Source: Caprella mutica
Taxonomy: Eukaryota > Arthropoda > Malacostraca > Amphipoda > Caprellidae
Assembly (NCBI GenBank): GCA_947561585.1
Contig: CANNZV010000265.1
Location: forward strand, 248,001 to 312,000
Direction: 5' to 3'
Length of the DNA stretch: 64,000 nt
Every line of letters starts with the position of its first letter. Position 1 is the first letter of the stretch. Positions 1 to 12,900 of the stretch are shown here, one piece after another. The position numbers and the translations under genes were made by a program. The notes beneath the pieces are model-generated. The model ran no database searches, was not told the origin of the DNA, and saw only the letters and a list, made by a program, of their open reading frames with translations.

Positions 1-105
1 GAGCACTTGCCCCCTTTAAATTGAGTGTCTATGTATTTATATTAAGATCACCAAATATATTTGGTCGATATTTACACTCTAAATAATGTTACTTTTCTTT
101 CTCAG

Positions 106-992
106 GGTTCACTCTATCGAGTCTTTCAGAATCAGAGATGTCCGTCGAAAGAGCATTCTTCGCTACATCTGAAATATTAGAATACCCGACAGAAAACTAC
201 GAGAATGTCTGCGCTCTGTTAAAATTTTCTGCAATTGTGATTGGACAAGATTCTTTGGAAATCTCAGTTGAGGGACTAAGTTCCGATTCATCTGGTGACA
301 TCAACAAAGTATTTAGTCTAGCGAGAGATCTGGCCTATCTTAACGCTTCTTGGAGAACAAGTTACACTACAAATTTTGATGCTTACAAGGGAGATGTTGT
401 GTTCATCTTGGATCAACTTAAGATTCAGACCTGTAGACCGCCTTCCAGTAAGCTGTTTCTTACTAAATAAATTAGAATTTAACTTAATAAATGTCAATGA
501 AAATATAAGGATAATTAGGTCAAACATTATAACCTATTGTACATATGTTTTAAAACTCATTATATTTCTTTGGCTATTTCAGATATGGTGACTATAATAG
601 TTGTTGCTCTTTTGGGTCTATCACTATCGTGGAATCTTGGCTGGTACACTGGTATGACAAAAGGAAAATCTGAAAATATTTGCTACGAGAATAAAAATAC
701 TGCAAACAAAAGTTTCATGGATGGGCAGGATAACGAATCTATTTCCTCAATCTTGAGTGAAGGAAATAGTGAGGATCCGTCTGTTCATCACAAAAAGGAG
801 GAGGATGCTGATGGAGATAGGAGGAAGAATGAAGAGAATAATAATTATATTAATGAAGCAGATGTCAAACTTCCTGAAGATCATTGTTCTATTGAAGACC
901 TAGATTTGCGTTATGGAAGAATTCCTGGGGATGAATCCAAAGAGATACTTGCAATAATTTCACCTGATTATTATTACCCTTATTGGCAATAG
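106..992 (+). CDS. 3' end of a single-pass membrane protein gene (two exons, 5' incomplete)
   Basis: Exon 106-447 follows a polypyrimidine tract and CTCAG acceptor and is open from its first base, so the ATG at 138 is probably internal. It ends at a CCA|GTAAGC donor. Exon 583-992 follows ATTTCAG. One base from the first exon plus AT of the second makes AAT (Asn), and the frame stays open to TAG at 990-992. The product is about 110 extracellular residues ending ...GDVVFILDQLKIQTC, then a hydrophobic segment starting MVTIIVVALLGLSLSW, then a charged Glu/Asp/Lys-rich tail of about 110 residues ending DYYYPYWQ. The order C.L.F...G, a central Trp and a final GDVVF.LD....C resembles the second half of a MAM domain; this is an inference from spacing, not a firm call. 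The family is otherwise not recognised. Upstream exons lie outside the window. Confidence 0.7.
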
Positions 993-1077
993 ATTAACTA
1001 AATCCTCTTCCATGAGACGGGGCAAGAAGGAATTGAAACATTGCAAATTTTGAAAAAACTAGTGATTGATGATGACA

Positions 1078-1100
1078 AATAAAGCCAAAAGGGAAATAAA
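1078..1100 (+). terminator. Tandem polyadenylation signals
   Basis: Two AATAAA hexamers (1078-1083 and 1095-1100) lie 86-108 bases after the stop codon of the membrane-protein gene, a usual distance for a short 3' UTR. Confidence 0.55.
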
Positions 1101-1368
1101 GATGTAATTGTTTTATTTCATAGCTTAACCATTTTATCTTGAAATATGATATATATAAAATTTGAAGGGACTGTTGCTTGAAAATTATAAAGTTATTCGA
1201 GTTTGAATGTTATTTATTCAATTTCAAAAGCTGGTAATTGTTATGAAGACATTTTCGACGTCTAGTTAAAACACTCAGGGTCCTGTCACTAAAGTTAAAA
1301 GGGAAATTAACAAGATGATAAATAAATAAATGCTGTCAAAAAAATAATCTTCCGCTTTCTGCGAAGGC

Positions 1369-1500
1369 AATTACGAGAGACTGGAAGAAGCAGTCAGAAA
1401 TGAAAGTGTCTCCATGAACAAAGTCACCTACCATCAGTCAGTGACTAAGTGCATGGATTCAATAGTTACTAAATTGAAGGATGAACAATTTGTAACCTGC
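1369..1500 (+). repeat. Dispersed repeat R1, coding remnant of a transposon
   Basis: The stretch reads in one frame as a remnant containing LEEAVRNESVSMNKVTYHQ. Related remnants occur inverted at 1980-2290 and 21655-21780 and direct at 57090-57257 (GLEDAVRKESNSLNK-type). The pattern of a short helix followed by S.NK resembles a psq/HTH domain of a transposase, but this is inference. No intact ORF survives. Confidence 0.5.
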
Positions 1501-1979
1501 CATATCCATTATATCTATCGTTTTTCAAGTATAATTTAGTTATTGTGGTTTCTTTTGAAGTGTTGAGAATATTCTGGCAAAAAGTTAACTGAAACTATAA
1601 TACGACTTGGAGCTTAAAAGTCCAGCATTACTAATAGTTCTAATTACTTGTTCCCAGATCGCTATTAGGCCTTCCATTATTGAGATAATATGTAACCTAA
1701 AGTGTATACTGTAGATAAGTAATCTTCAATTTGGCTAATTAATATATTAATTAAATAGGGAAATTTGGTAATGAAATCTACGAATTTCTAAATCTTTAAA
1801 TATGATAATTATATATTTGGCCCTCTAGCGTGGCTTTTACGATATAAAGTAAATGCACGGTAACAGCAGTTATATATTCCTAGAAAGGTTAACATTAAAA
1901 AAAAAACATTGAATGAACGAGTGTGCGAGTTTATTTGAATAGTTTAGCCCTATTTATTACAATTTAACGTTACTTGCAG

Positions 1980-2290
1980 TTTTAGAGGATAGCGCTAGGG
2001 TTATGCTCTTCAACTACGAGATTGGCAGGTAGGCTTCATTTACTATCACCTTTTCATTTTCTTCTTGCAGTAACCGGTGCTTCTGTCTCTTTTAGTCACA
2101 TTCATTGGTGACGAAGTAGCTTTTTTGCATTCATGAGCATAATTTTCACAGACCTGTGGTAGATTATTTTGTTTAAGGAGTTACTTTCCTTTCTGACTGC
2201 ATCTTCCAGTCCCTTGTATTTAATTTCCAATTGACGTCAGTAATTTTTCCTTTGGTTCCGAAACCCTACTAAATTAATCAGTTCTTTCAT
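1980..2290 (-). repeat. Dispersed repeat R1, inverted copy
   Basis: On the minus strand this contains a remnant reading KYKGLEDAVRKESNSLNK, followed by a segment (about 1980-2050) shared with 52450-52530 and 59160-59270 (AGTTGAAGAGCATAAC core). Together with the copy at 1369 it forms an inverted pair about 0.6 kb apart. Confidence 0.5.
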
Positions 2291-2629
2291 TTATTTTTCG
2301 AAAAAAAAACTTCAGAATCCAGATGTTTTTTATTGGCCTATTACACACGAAAAAATGATTTCCGTATTTTGCTATCGAAATGTTTCTAAAAATTCTATTG
2401 CATTCCGTTTAATCCATCAAAGAATAGTTACAATATATTATATAAACAATTACTTTAAAAGATTTAAAGGTTCATAACAGGTTAAAAAATTTGCTAAAAT
2501 TTGTATAAATCTAATCCGAAACATTTCAATAAAATACTAACTATTTTGAATTATTTTATGAAGTGAGTTTACAATTATAATTTGATATTTGGTTGATGAA
2601 CGTTAACTGCAACAAGGATACAGTAACAT

Positions 2630-4930
2630 TCATGGTATGGTAATCAGCTCATCGAATCTAGTTTGACGTGACTACCGGGAGACTGGAAATGGTGACTCTG
2701 ACCACACTTTGGAAAATGGGACTACCTACTATGGATACAGTAACATATCGAGAATGGTAATGAGCAGATCAAATCCTACATAACTTAGTCACTTCTAAAT
2801 TTATTTATTTTCCTATCAATTACTAACTAGGCATTGGATAAATTGTATTTCCATTATTTTATTCCTTAATTGTTATTCATAGGAACTGCAGTTAAGCAGT
2901 TAACTAGCACTAGTTTAGGCTTTAAGACCCTATTTTTTATAGATAAGTAAAAGAAATGAACAATAAAAACACACCTGAATTATATCTATATATTCAACTT
3001 TGAGGTTCATCCGCCATTTTCGCTTTTCTTTTTCACGAAACCCTATTAAAATGACTTTAAACTTCTCGATTTTAACATGCAAATACGAGGAATTATGAGT
3101 CGCTCGGTCACAAACAAGAAATGTGTTGTTTTGGTGACGTCATATTTTTGCGTCGTCTACTAGTTACTATACACTTTATGTTCCTGTACTCTGACTGCAA
3201 CTACTAGTATCAGCGATATTATACTACAATAAGATACACTACTCTCGACAATTTTTATTTTGAAAGTGCGTTCTTTCGGGAAATAGAATTGAAATATTAT
3301 AAAGACAATCAAGGTATGTTGTGTGGTGACGTCATAACAGCAACACTCGAAAATCATATTTAACACAATTGAAGAAGGTAAATTTGTAAAAAAATAGTTA
3401 TTAATTTGTATAATATAATATATAAATACATATATAATAAATTATTTAACCTGCTAAATTCCTAATTTTCTCTTTAAATTTGTTCCCTTGCTTACATCAC
3501 GTCACAAATCTCTCAATTGTCGTATTCCTACCAGGGCTGGTATTAAAGTTCACCTCCAAGCAAATTTTTTTATTGCTTAAATCAAGGAGGCTAATGTTTA
3601 ATAATTATTATCATTTTACTGCAAACCTCATCAAATTTGATAGCATATTTTTAATTCTATAAGTTTTTAAAGATTTTTATAATCAAAACTCTACAAAACC
3701 TATTTTACTTCAGACTTTCTAATTCTCAGTCAAAAGAAGAAGAATGTACACCATTTGTTTTGATGGTCAACTAGGTATTAGGTTTAATAAATCTATTTAA
3801 TATTCGTATAAAGGTATAAAATCGGATAAAGTAATTATAGAAACGTTTATATACTTTAATAAAACAATTAATATATTATACGAAGGCCAAAAACGCATGG
3901 TTTGTTTAAAAATATAAATTTAAAATCAAAACAAAGAGTGTACAATCTTCTTTCTCAGCGTCAGGTTAGTGATTCGCTCAATTGTTGCTCACAGAGTATT
4001 AAAAACTTCAAAACCAAATAATAAAAAATAAACTCAACCGAATTGTATGCGGTTTGCGAAATACAGGAAAGGGTACAGGAAAACCACGGGTATAGTAACT
4101 AGTAGACTATGCAAAAATATGACGTCACCAAAACATCACATTTTTTGTTTGTGACCGAGCAACTCATAATTCCTCTTATTTTCATGTTAATATCGAGAAG
4201 TAAAGGGTGTCGTGTGAAAGAAAAGGGAAAATGGTGATTGAACCTCAAAGTTGAATATATAGATATAATTCAGGTGTGTTTTTATTGTTCATTTCGTTTA
4301 CTTATCTATAAAAAATAGGGTCTTGAACATTTGCTACCTAGGAGCCTAAACTAGTGCTAGTTAACTGCTAAATTGTAGTTCCTATGAAAAACAATTAGGG
4401 AATAAATTAATGGAAATAAAATTTAACCAATGCCTAGTTAGTAATTGATAAGAAAAATTAAATTTAGAAGTGACTAATCTTAAGTAGGTTGTCTCATATT
4501 TCAAAGTGTGGTCAGAGTCGCCATTTCCAGTCACCCGGTGGTCACGTCAAACTAGATTCGATGAGCTGATTACCATACCCTAGGGCCTATATGTTATTGT
4601 ACCCTGGTTGTCATAGATCAAGTGATTTGTGATCATAACGTCAACAAGGCAACACACATAAATAGAAAATTAAGGTTAAGCAGTGTGAATAACATGAATG
4701 GATTTATCACTGTTTATTATAATGGAAATGAATAAACAGTTTTCTTAATGTTACCTTTTCAATTGCCTTGAAAATGATTTCAGAGTGTTGCTGTTATGAC
4801 GTCACGTACACAACATACCTCGATTGTCCTTACTATATTTCAATTCTATTTTCCATTTTCAAAACCAGGTGGACTAGAAAATAGAAATTGTCGAGAGTAG
4901 TGTATCTTATTGTAGTATAATATCATTCTA
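2630..4930. repeat. Large foldback (inverted repeat) element, family F
   Basis: The segment 2630-3178 is the imperfect reverse complement of 4091-4587. For example, CAATAAAAACACACCTGAAT at about 2961 matches its complement near 4270, and the GATGAGCTGATTACCATACC end matches 2630-2660. A further block at 3212-3355 is inverted at 4790-4930, so the second arm is not collinear with the first (blocks A-B-C against B'-A'-C'). Both arms and blocks carry TGACGTCA (3135, 3327, 4120, 4797). No transposase ORF is visible in the 0.9-kb loop. It looks like a non-autonomous foldback transposon with a rearrangement; a smaller relative lies at 53654-54078. Confidence 0.7.
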
Positions 4931-6242
4931 GTATAGTACCTAGAAAAATTAAACTCAAACAAATCGCATAGTTTACTTGAATAATTCATATATAATTAAT
5001 ATTCATAGCTTTTTGGGTTTGAACGTAGATTAATTTAGTTTAATTTATGGGGATGGGTGCTTATTTCCAGTGAACTAGAAAGAGATTTGAATATTTCATA
5101 TGAGGGGAGGAAGATAAATTTTCGAAACTATTATTTCAGTTACCCAAAAAGTAATTTTCTATGAAGCCCTGATAGAAAATATATTGAATTTCAGGGTAAA
5201 CTCTTAAATTTAGGTATTAAATTTTTTTCAACCTATATCATCGTTATTCATTGATACATAATTATATGATACAGCTTCAAATTTGATTTAGTTATTGAAT
5301 AATATTAACACACTTTTAATTAATGTAAATTAAAAATATTGTTAACTATCGAATATTTTGATGAGAAAAACCTTACTGATTTTTTTAAACCAATTTTCAA
5401 GTTATAAAAATTTCATAGAGAAAAAATAGGTAACAATTAAATAAATACTGTCAATGCAATACACTGAATATAAATAGTAATGCACTGCCTATGGCTTGTG
5501 TTGTGACGTCATCAGATCAACACACTGAAACTATTATTGAATATTGATGATATTAAGTAAATTATAAATCCTGGGTAAGTTTCGAGATATCGAACGGTTT
5601 CTTTTTATTCGATAATTCAAAACAAAATTGAACACTAGTAAAATAGAAATAAAAATATCTATTTGTATCCCCGTGCAGTTAGCACCTCCCATTGGCTCAG
5701 TAGTGATGACGTCATAATAGCTACAAGTTCCAGCCTGTAATTTCTAGCCCTATACAATGTTTTAACTTAATTTTCTTGAGACTGTGTAGATTGCATACTT
5801 TGCCTATAAAGTTCACCTCTTCATTTCCTCTCTGTGTGTCGCTGTGTGATGACGTATGTGTATCTGTGTGTATGTGTAGTGATATTTAAGTGACTAAAAT
5901 CTGACGCCAGAGGTCTGTCTTGCAATATCTTTGACTCATTATTCTTCTTTATTTTTTGCTCATCCTGTGTAGTGAATAATCACTATATTTTCGAAGAATT
6001 ATATTGTATTGATTTCAATTACTATTATTTTATTTTAGAATTCTCTTATATTATTCAACAGTATTTTCTATTTTCAGTCAGATTCTGATTTTTTGTAATA
6101 TTTAATTTCGGAAAATTAACTCAGAGTATCATTTAAATCGCAAAGTGAATATATATATTATTTAAATCCTTTATTTTCTCACTATTTATATATTCTGATG
6201 GTTTAATTCATCACCCGAAAGTGCTTTGTTGTACAATTTCAG
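4931..6242. other. Intergenic AT-rich stretch before the Spaetzle-like gene
   Basis: No gene seen. It contains two perfect TGACGTCA palindromes (5504-5511 and 5707-5714) and ends at a possible acceptor (TTTCAG to 6242). A promoter or first exon of the Spaetzle-like gene might lie here, but no TATA-initiator pair or signal-peptide ORF could be supported. Confidence 0.4.
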
Positions 6243-6314
6243 ACCCTAGTACCCCTAGTGTGGTCATTCAAGTGATCAGAGATAAAGGTAACTAGTTTGA
6301 TTTATACGCACGAG

Positions 6315-6944
6315 ATGGCCTTCCACCCAGCGACATTCAACCTAACAGTATTTGGCAATGCGGCCCGACAACTACCACACCTACAGGGCAATATCATGGA
6401 CCTTACGCCCCACCAAAGAACAGATGTGGTCTCCCAGCAACAAGCTACAAGAATAGTCACGGCTACCGAACAAGTCAACCTGGATTCTATTCTCGATCCC
6501 ATTGAACGAAGGGATAAAGCCAAAAACGCTGATTCCCTCAGTAAAGGCGCTAAGAATTTCGTTCGGAGCTTCCGAAACCGAAACGGACAGTCGCCCATTA
6601 CAAGAATTAAGACCACCCGCGGACAACCCCGATCTACTAACGGAAGAAATGAAGATAACGCTAATGCTATAACTACTAATAGAACTCTAAACAATGATTT
6701 AGAAACTAAGACACAAAATACTAAAAGTCATAACGGTGGACACGTTTCACTGATGGATAACAGACCGCCTGAACACGCGGACCTGTTCGAATCTAGTAAA
6801 GTTCAAGGTCCCGTAGCCGTTAAAACCACCACCACCACCACAACCACGACTGAACGACCAACGGAAGCTACTACGAAAACCACTGTGGTTACACCACGAT
6901 TAGCAGTTCCGATACCATCTGAGGGATCCCTAGCTCAACTGCCA
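6315..6944 (+). CDS. spz-like: Probable 5' exon of the Spaetzle-like gene (Thr/Arg-rich prodomain)
   Basis: A 630-base open stretch with better codon character than its surroundings, ending at CCA|GTAAGT in phase 0, which matches the phase-0 acceptor at 25262. From ATG 6315 (context GAGATGG) it encodes 210 residues: polar, Asn/Arg-rich, with a run of nine threonines (ACC/ACA repeat near 6827) and a [17 protein letters not shown] end. No signal peptide is present, so the true start may be in a further upstream exon, with an acceptor inside this stretch. Linkage to the Spaetzle exons 18 kb away is inferred from phase, strand and the low-complexity prodomain style; it could belong to another gene. 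Confidence 0.55.
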
Positions 6945-9900
6945 GTAAGTAGTCTTGCGTGATATTTTTTGCATGTTGTGGACTAAACATTTGACTCCTA
7001 ACCTGATTTTGAAATAAAGAAACTGTGATGGGCAAAAACTATGATAAAATATATCTACTGAATTGTAATTATAAATACAACGTAAGTGATACAGGACAAG
7101 TACCCCAATTAGGACAACTTTAGTGATACAGGACAAGTAACCCAATTAGGACAACTTTAGTAATAAAGGACAAGTACCCCAATTAGGACAACTTTAGTAA
7201 TAAAGGAAAAGTACCCCAATTAGGACACTCTTAGTGATACAGGACAAGTACCCCAATTAGGACAACTTTAGTAATAAAGGACAAGTACCCCAATTATGAC
7301 AACTTTAGTAATAAAGGACAAGTACCACAATTAGGACACTCTTAGTGATACAGGACAAGTACCCCAATTAGGACAACTTTAGTGATACAGGACAAGTACC
7401 CCAATCAACAGCAATATAGGGACAAAGTTCACTTTGACATTCTTACAGTTAGTCGATAGTTATATCGTGTCAAAGAATTTCCTGGAAAAGAAGTTCTCAG
7501 AGTAAAAAAAATCAGTACTCAGATAGCATACTTATCACTCTTGCCCTTCAATAATCATGAGTATTTAAGTACTATATAAGCCTGTGAATCCCTAGTCTGA
7601 CCTTTTCCACTAATGTACATTGTACAGCCTTAGTACAAGGTTAAGGGGCTTCAGAAACTGGGCCTATAATGTCTAGAAGAAAGGGGTGCCACTATCTTTT
7701 GATTGTCTTTTGGTGAAAAAAATGTTAAGGTAATTTAAAATGCAAATTAAATTATAGTCTTTTAAAGTCAAACTTGAATTTTCAACTTGTTATTTGATAT
7801 ATCAAAATTTATTAACAGTTAATATTAATTTACTGTAAGTTTTATTTATATTAAATTGATAGTTGAGTTATCGAAAATTTCAGGTTAGCATTAAATTAAT
7901 ATAAAATTTATTGGTAATTATATAGGTATATAAACATGAAATTCCTGTTTTTTCCAAAAAAAAATTACACATAATTATTATTATTACTCAAATTTAAATA
8001 ATATGAATATTTTGAGTATTTAAAAATGTATTGTACGATGTACAATCAAAGAAAAATATAACCGTAATAATTTTTTCACATTTTACTAATTAATACTTCT
8101 AAAGACACTTCACTAGTGCTTGTAGATATTTTATAATTTGTCGTGGTAAACGACGACAAATTTGTATGATTTTAATATACCTAATAGGATATTAGAAGAC
8201 TTTGATTTGTAAAATTGAAACATTTTCTCTGATAGTACATCATCACAGTGACTCTTTTCTCTGATAGTACATCATCACAGTGACTCTTTTCTCTGATAGT
8301 ACATCATCACAGTGACTCTTTTCTCTGATAGTACATCATCACAGTGACTCTTTTCTCTGATAGTACATCATCACAGTGACTCTTTTCTCTGATAGTACAT
8401 CACCACAGTGACTCTTTTCTCTGATAGTACATCATCACAGTGACTCTTTTCTCTGATAGTACATCACCACAGTGACTCTTTTCTCTAATAGTACATCACC
8501 ACAGTGACTCTTTTCTCTGATAGTACATCATCACAGTGACTCTTTTCTCTGATAGTACATCATCACAGTGACTCTTTTCTCTGATAGTACATCATCACAG
8601 TGACTCTTTTCTCTGATAGTACATCATCACAGTGACTCTTTTCTCTGATAGTACATCACCACAGTGACTCTTTTCTCTGATAGTACATCATCACAGTGAC
8701 TCTTTTCTCTGATAGTACATCATCACAGTGACTCTTTTCTCTGATAGTACATCATCACAGTGACTCTTTTCTCTGATAGTACATCATCACAGTGACTCTT
8801 TTCTCTGATAGTACATCATCACAGTGACTCTTTTCTCTGATAGTACATCATCACAGTGACTCTTTTCTCTGATAGTACATCACCACAGTGACTCTTTTCT
8901 CTGATAGTTCATCATCAAAGTGACTCTTTTCTCTGATAGTTCATCATCACAGTGACTCTTTTCTCTGATAGTACATCATCACAGTAACTCTTTTCTCTGA
9001 TAGTACATCATCACAGTGACTCTTTTCTCTGATAGTACATCATCACAGTGACTCTTTTCTCTGATAGTACATCATCACAGTGACTCTTTTCTCTGATAGT
9101 ACATCATCACAGTGACTATTTTCTCTGATAGTACATCATCACAGTGACTATTTTCTCTGATAGTACATCATCACAGTGACTCTTTTCTCTGATAGTTCAT
9201 CATCACAGTGACTCTTTTCTCCGATAGTACATCATTACAGTAACTCTTTTCTCTGAAAGTACATCATCACAGTGACTCTTTTCTCTGATAGTACATCATC
9301 ACAGTGACTCTTTTCTCTGAAAGTACATCATCACAGTGACTCTTTTTTCTGATAGTACATCATCACAGTGACTATTTTCTCGGATAGTACATCATCACAG
9401 TGACTCGTTTCTTTGATAGTACATCATCACAGTGATTCTTTTCTCTGATAGTACATCATCACAGTGACTCTTTTCTCTGATAGTACATCATCACAGTGAC
9501 TCTTTTCTCTGATAGTACATCATCTAAGTGACTCTTTTCTCTGATAGTACATCATCACAGTGACTCTTTTCTCTGATAGTACATCATCACATGCAATACC
9601 TGTATATTCCATTTCATGTTAACTCCAGGTAGAACAGAGTTAATCTAAGTCCTATAAATATCTTTCAAGGAATCTAGCAAGGCTATTTAGAATATATTAT
9701 ATAGGTCATTTTATAGTATCTTATAGGCCATAGGGTACTTCCTTTAAAATATATTGCATAAGTCAGGTTATAGCTATTTATAGTGTTTTTTAAATATATT
9801 GAGTAGGTCATGTTATATTTACTTACATCGTATTTTCTTTTAAATATATTACATTGGGTAATTCCTTTGAAAATGTTAACTGTCGTATGAAATTTTTCTT

Positions 9901-12900
9901 TCATATGTTTATTAAATAAGGTGAATATTTAATATTTACTTTTTATAACAAAATGTTTACGTAATAAAATATTCATTATTTATCCTTGGACAATATTAAT
10001 TGTTAATTTATTCATGGAAAGTTATGTATTTATTATCTATGAAAATTACGAATAAATTTTCTATTAAAGTTACGAATCAATTATCTATTAAAATTATGAA
10101 TCAATTATCTATGAAAAATACGAATCAATTATCTATGAAAGTTTTGAATCAATTATCTATGAAAATTTTGAACCAATTATCTATTAAAGTTACGAATTAA
10201 TTATCTATGAAAACTACGAATCAATTATCTATGAAAACTACGAATCAATTATCTATGAAAATTTTGAATAAATTATCTATGAAAATTACGAATCAATTAT
10301 CTATGAAAATTTTGAATCAACTATCTATGAAAATTTTGAATCAATTATCTATGAAAATTATGAATCAATTATCCATGAAAATTACTAATTAATTTATCTA
10401 TGAAAATTATGAATCAATTATCTAAGAAAATTACGAATCAATTATCTATGAAAATTATGAATCAATTATCTATGAAAATTAGAGATCAATTATCTGTTAA
10501 AATAATTATGAATCAATTATCTATGTAAATTACTAATCGATTATCCATAAATTATACCAGATTTATTACGAATATATATCATCTATTAAAATTGTTAATC
10601 TACGAATATTAAGACTAAATCAGGCATCAAAATACTCCCAAAGAACAGTTTAACAGTCACATTCCTTACGCACTGTTAGCAAATTAAGCACATTAAACAT
10701 AAGGCACTACATACACATTGAACATAAGGCACTACATACACATTGAACATAAGCACTACATACACATTGAACACTACATACACATTAAAAATTAATAACA
10801 ATACATTTAGTGCTCAGGAAATAGTCTCAAACTTTTAGACTAAAGTGACCACCGCTAGGACCAGCCTGGAGCCAAAGTCACTATGCAGTCACTGTACAGT
10901 GTACAGTCACTCTACAGTTAATGTACAGTCACTGTTCATGTACAGTGTTGCAATTTCCTTGCCTTACTACTGAGCATTCCTTGAATTCCTTACTTAGTCT
11001 AGAATTTTTCCTATAGTCAGGAATATTTCTTCTTAATTAGGATTTTTTTTGTTATTCAGTTACGATTTTTTTTCTTTAGTCATGAATTTTTTTTTGTTAT
11101 TTAGTTATCGGATGGTTTAACATTTTCCATCGAAAGGATTTTTTTAATACTTATAGTAAAATTTTTATTTTTATTGGTATCCATGATACCTGCAGGAAAG
11201 CAGTTATCATAGATACCAATAAAAATAAATTATACAACAATCATTATACACTTTTTATAAAAAAGAGGATCCGTCCAATAAATGGGAACTTACCCTTGCA
11301 TTCTATTTATCAATATTAAATAATAGATTAATTTTAATATGATAATTATAGAGGAAGAGATAACTAGTCTCTAAGATATATTTCTTTTGACCTTCTAATA
11401 TCTAATTTATGAACTGTTGTATTTTTTTTTTGTTCAAAATATTTAAGTCGTTAAATTGAATAATGATACAATATTGATAACTATATATAATCATGCCTTC
11501 ATATTTTATATACAACTTTAAATATTTAAATCATATTTTTAAGGTTTTATTTTTAATATTCAATAATTAAAATTTACCCAATTTAAGTACAAAAAATATT
11601 TTAACAAAATTTGAAATTTGATCGGTGATATGTCATGTGATTGGTGATTCATATTCCCCCCTATAAAAACAGTTGCCCAGTATTTCAAGCAATGTCCGTC
11701 CACCAGCAGGTTCCTTTGACATTTAAAGCATCAAGGTAACCAACTTTGTAATTCGGAACAATATAACAGGGAAAATAGAACCTGAAACACTAGTTAAAAT
11801 TACTAGCAAATGCTGAATAAAAAAAAAAAAAAAATTTAACATCAAATTAATTAACTTCAAACTTACATCTTCCGTATTGTCATTATTCCTATTTCGTTAA
11901 AATAGCTACAAAAAATGTGTTTAAATTAGAAAAGTTTTCAAAAACTGCCTAAATCCACAAGTTATGTCAAGCCCCTCCAATTACCCTGAGTAAATTTCAC
12001 AGTTATTAAACAGTCGAAAAAGACTTTATATTTCGCTACGATAATTAGAACTCTACGGTACTTGAACATACAGAGTGAACATAATTAATTTAGAAACGGA
12101 GTGATGGGAAAATGTCCTGTATGTACTGGACTAGTACAATGATGTCAAAAACAATCCAGTACTTTAAGTACTGGACTAGTACAATGATGTCCAAAACATT
12201 CCAGTACTGTGAGTGCTGGACTAGTACAATGATGTCCAAACAATCCAGTACTGTAAGTGCTGGACTAGTACAATGATGTCCAAAACAATCCAGTACTGTA
12301 GATAAAGTAGAACTCCTCTATAGTGAACTTCAACTATGTAGTTAACTATAGAAGATTTTCTTCACTATAAAGGATTTTAAGTTGAACATAAAAACTGTCT
12401 TTTTCATGGCAGACAAAAATATATTCTTTTTAAATAAATTCATTATACAGGGTATTACATTTCTCAGAACACTAAAAATCGGAATGGTTCACTACACATG
12501 ACTTCATTATAGAGGAGTTGTGCTGGTAGAACTTCTTTTCCATAAAATACAACTAGTTTACTATATAAAGAAAACTTACGAATATTTATGGCAGACTAAA
12601 CTAAATAAGTTCAATACAGAAGTTAAATCATTATACAGGAGTTACTAATCAGGATGATTCACTATATAGGAGTTCATTATACAGGAGTTTTACTATACCG
12701 GTACCAATACAGTTCAGTACTATACAAACACAGTACCAGACTAGCTTTTGAAGGGCCAGTTCACTAAGTCCTATTAAAATTCTACACAGGTTTTTTTCTC
12801 TTAGCTAGTTTAGTTAGGTTTACATTCTTCAAAGGATTAGCACTGTAACAAATTAAACTTTGAATGCTATTGCCATATGTAAATGTGATGAGTCATCATA

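Noticed and set aside
6243..6287. Small upstream exon (PSTPSVVIQVIRDK)
   Set aside because: Flanked by TTTCAG and AAG|GTAACT, but only 45 bases with no supporting similarity; phase to neighbours unknown.
8223..9590. CRISPR array
   Set aside because: Repeats are contiguous 32-bp units without unique spacers, in a eukaryotic intron.
10000..10392. ORFs of KITNQLSM repeats
   Set aside because: 24-bp minisatellite; AT-rich, no splice context.
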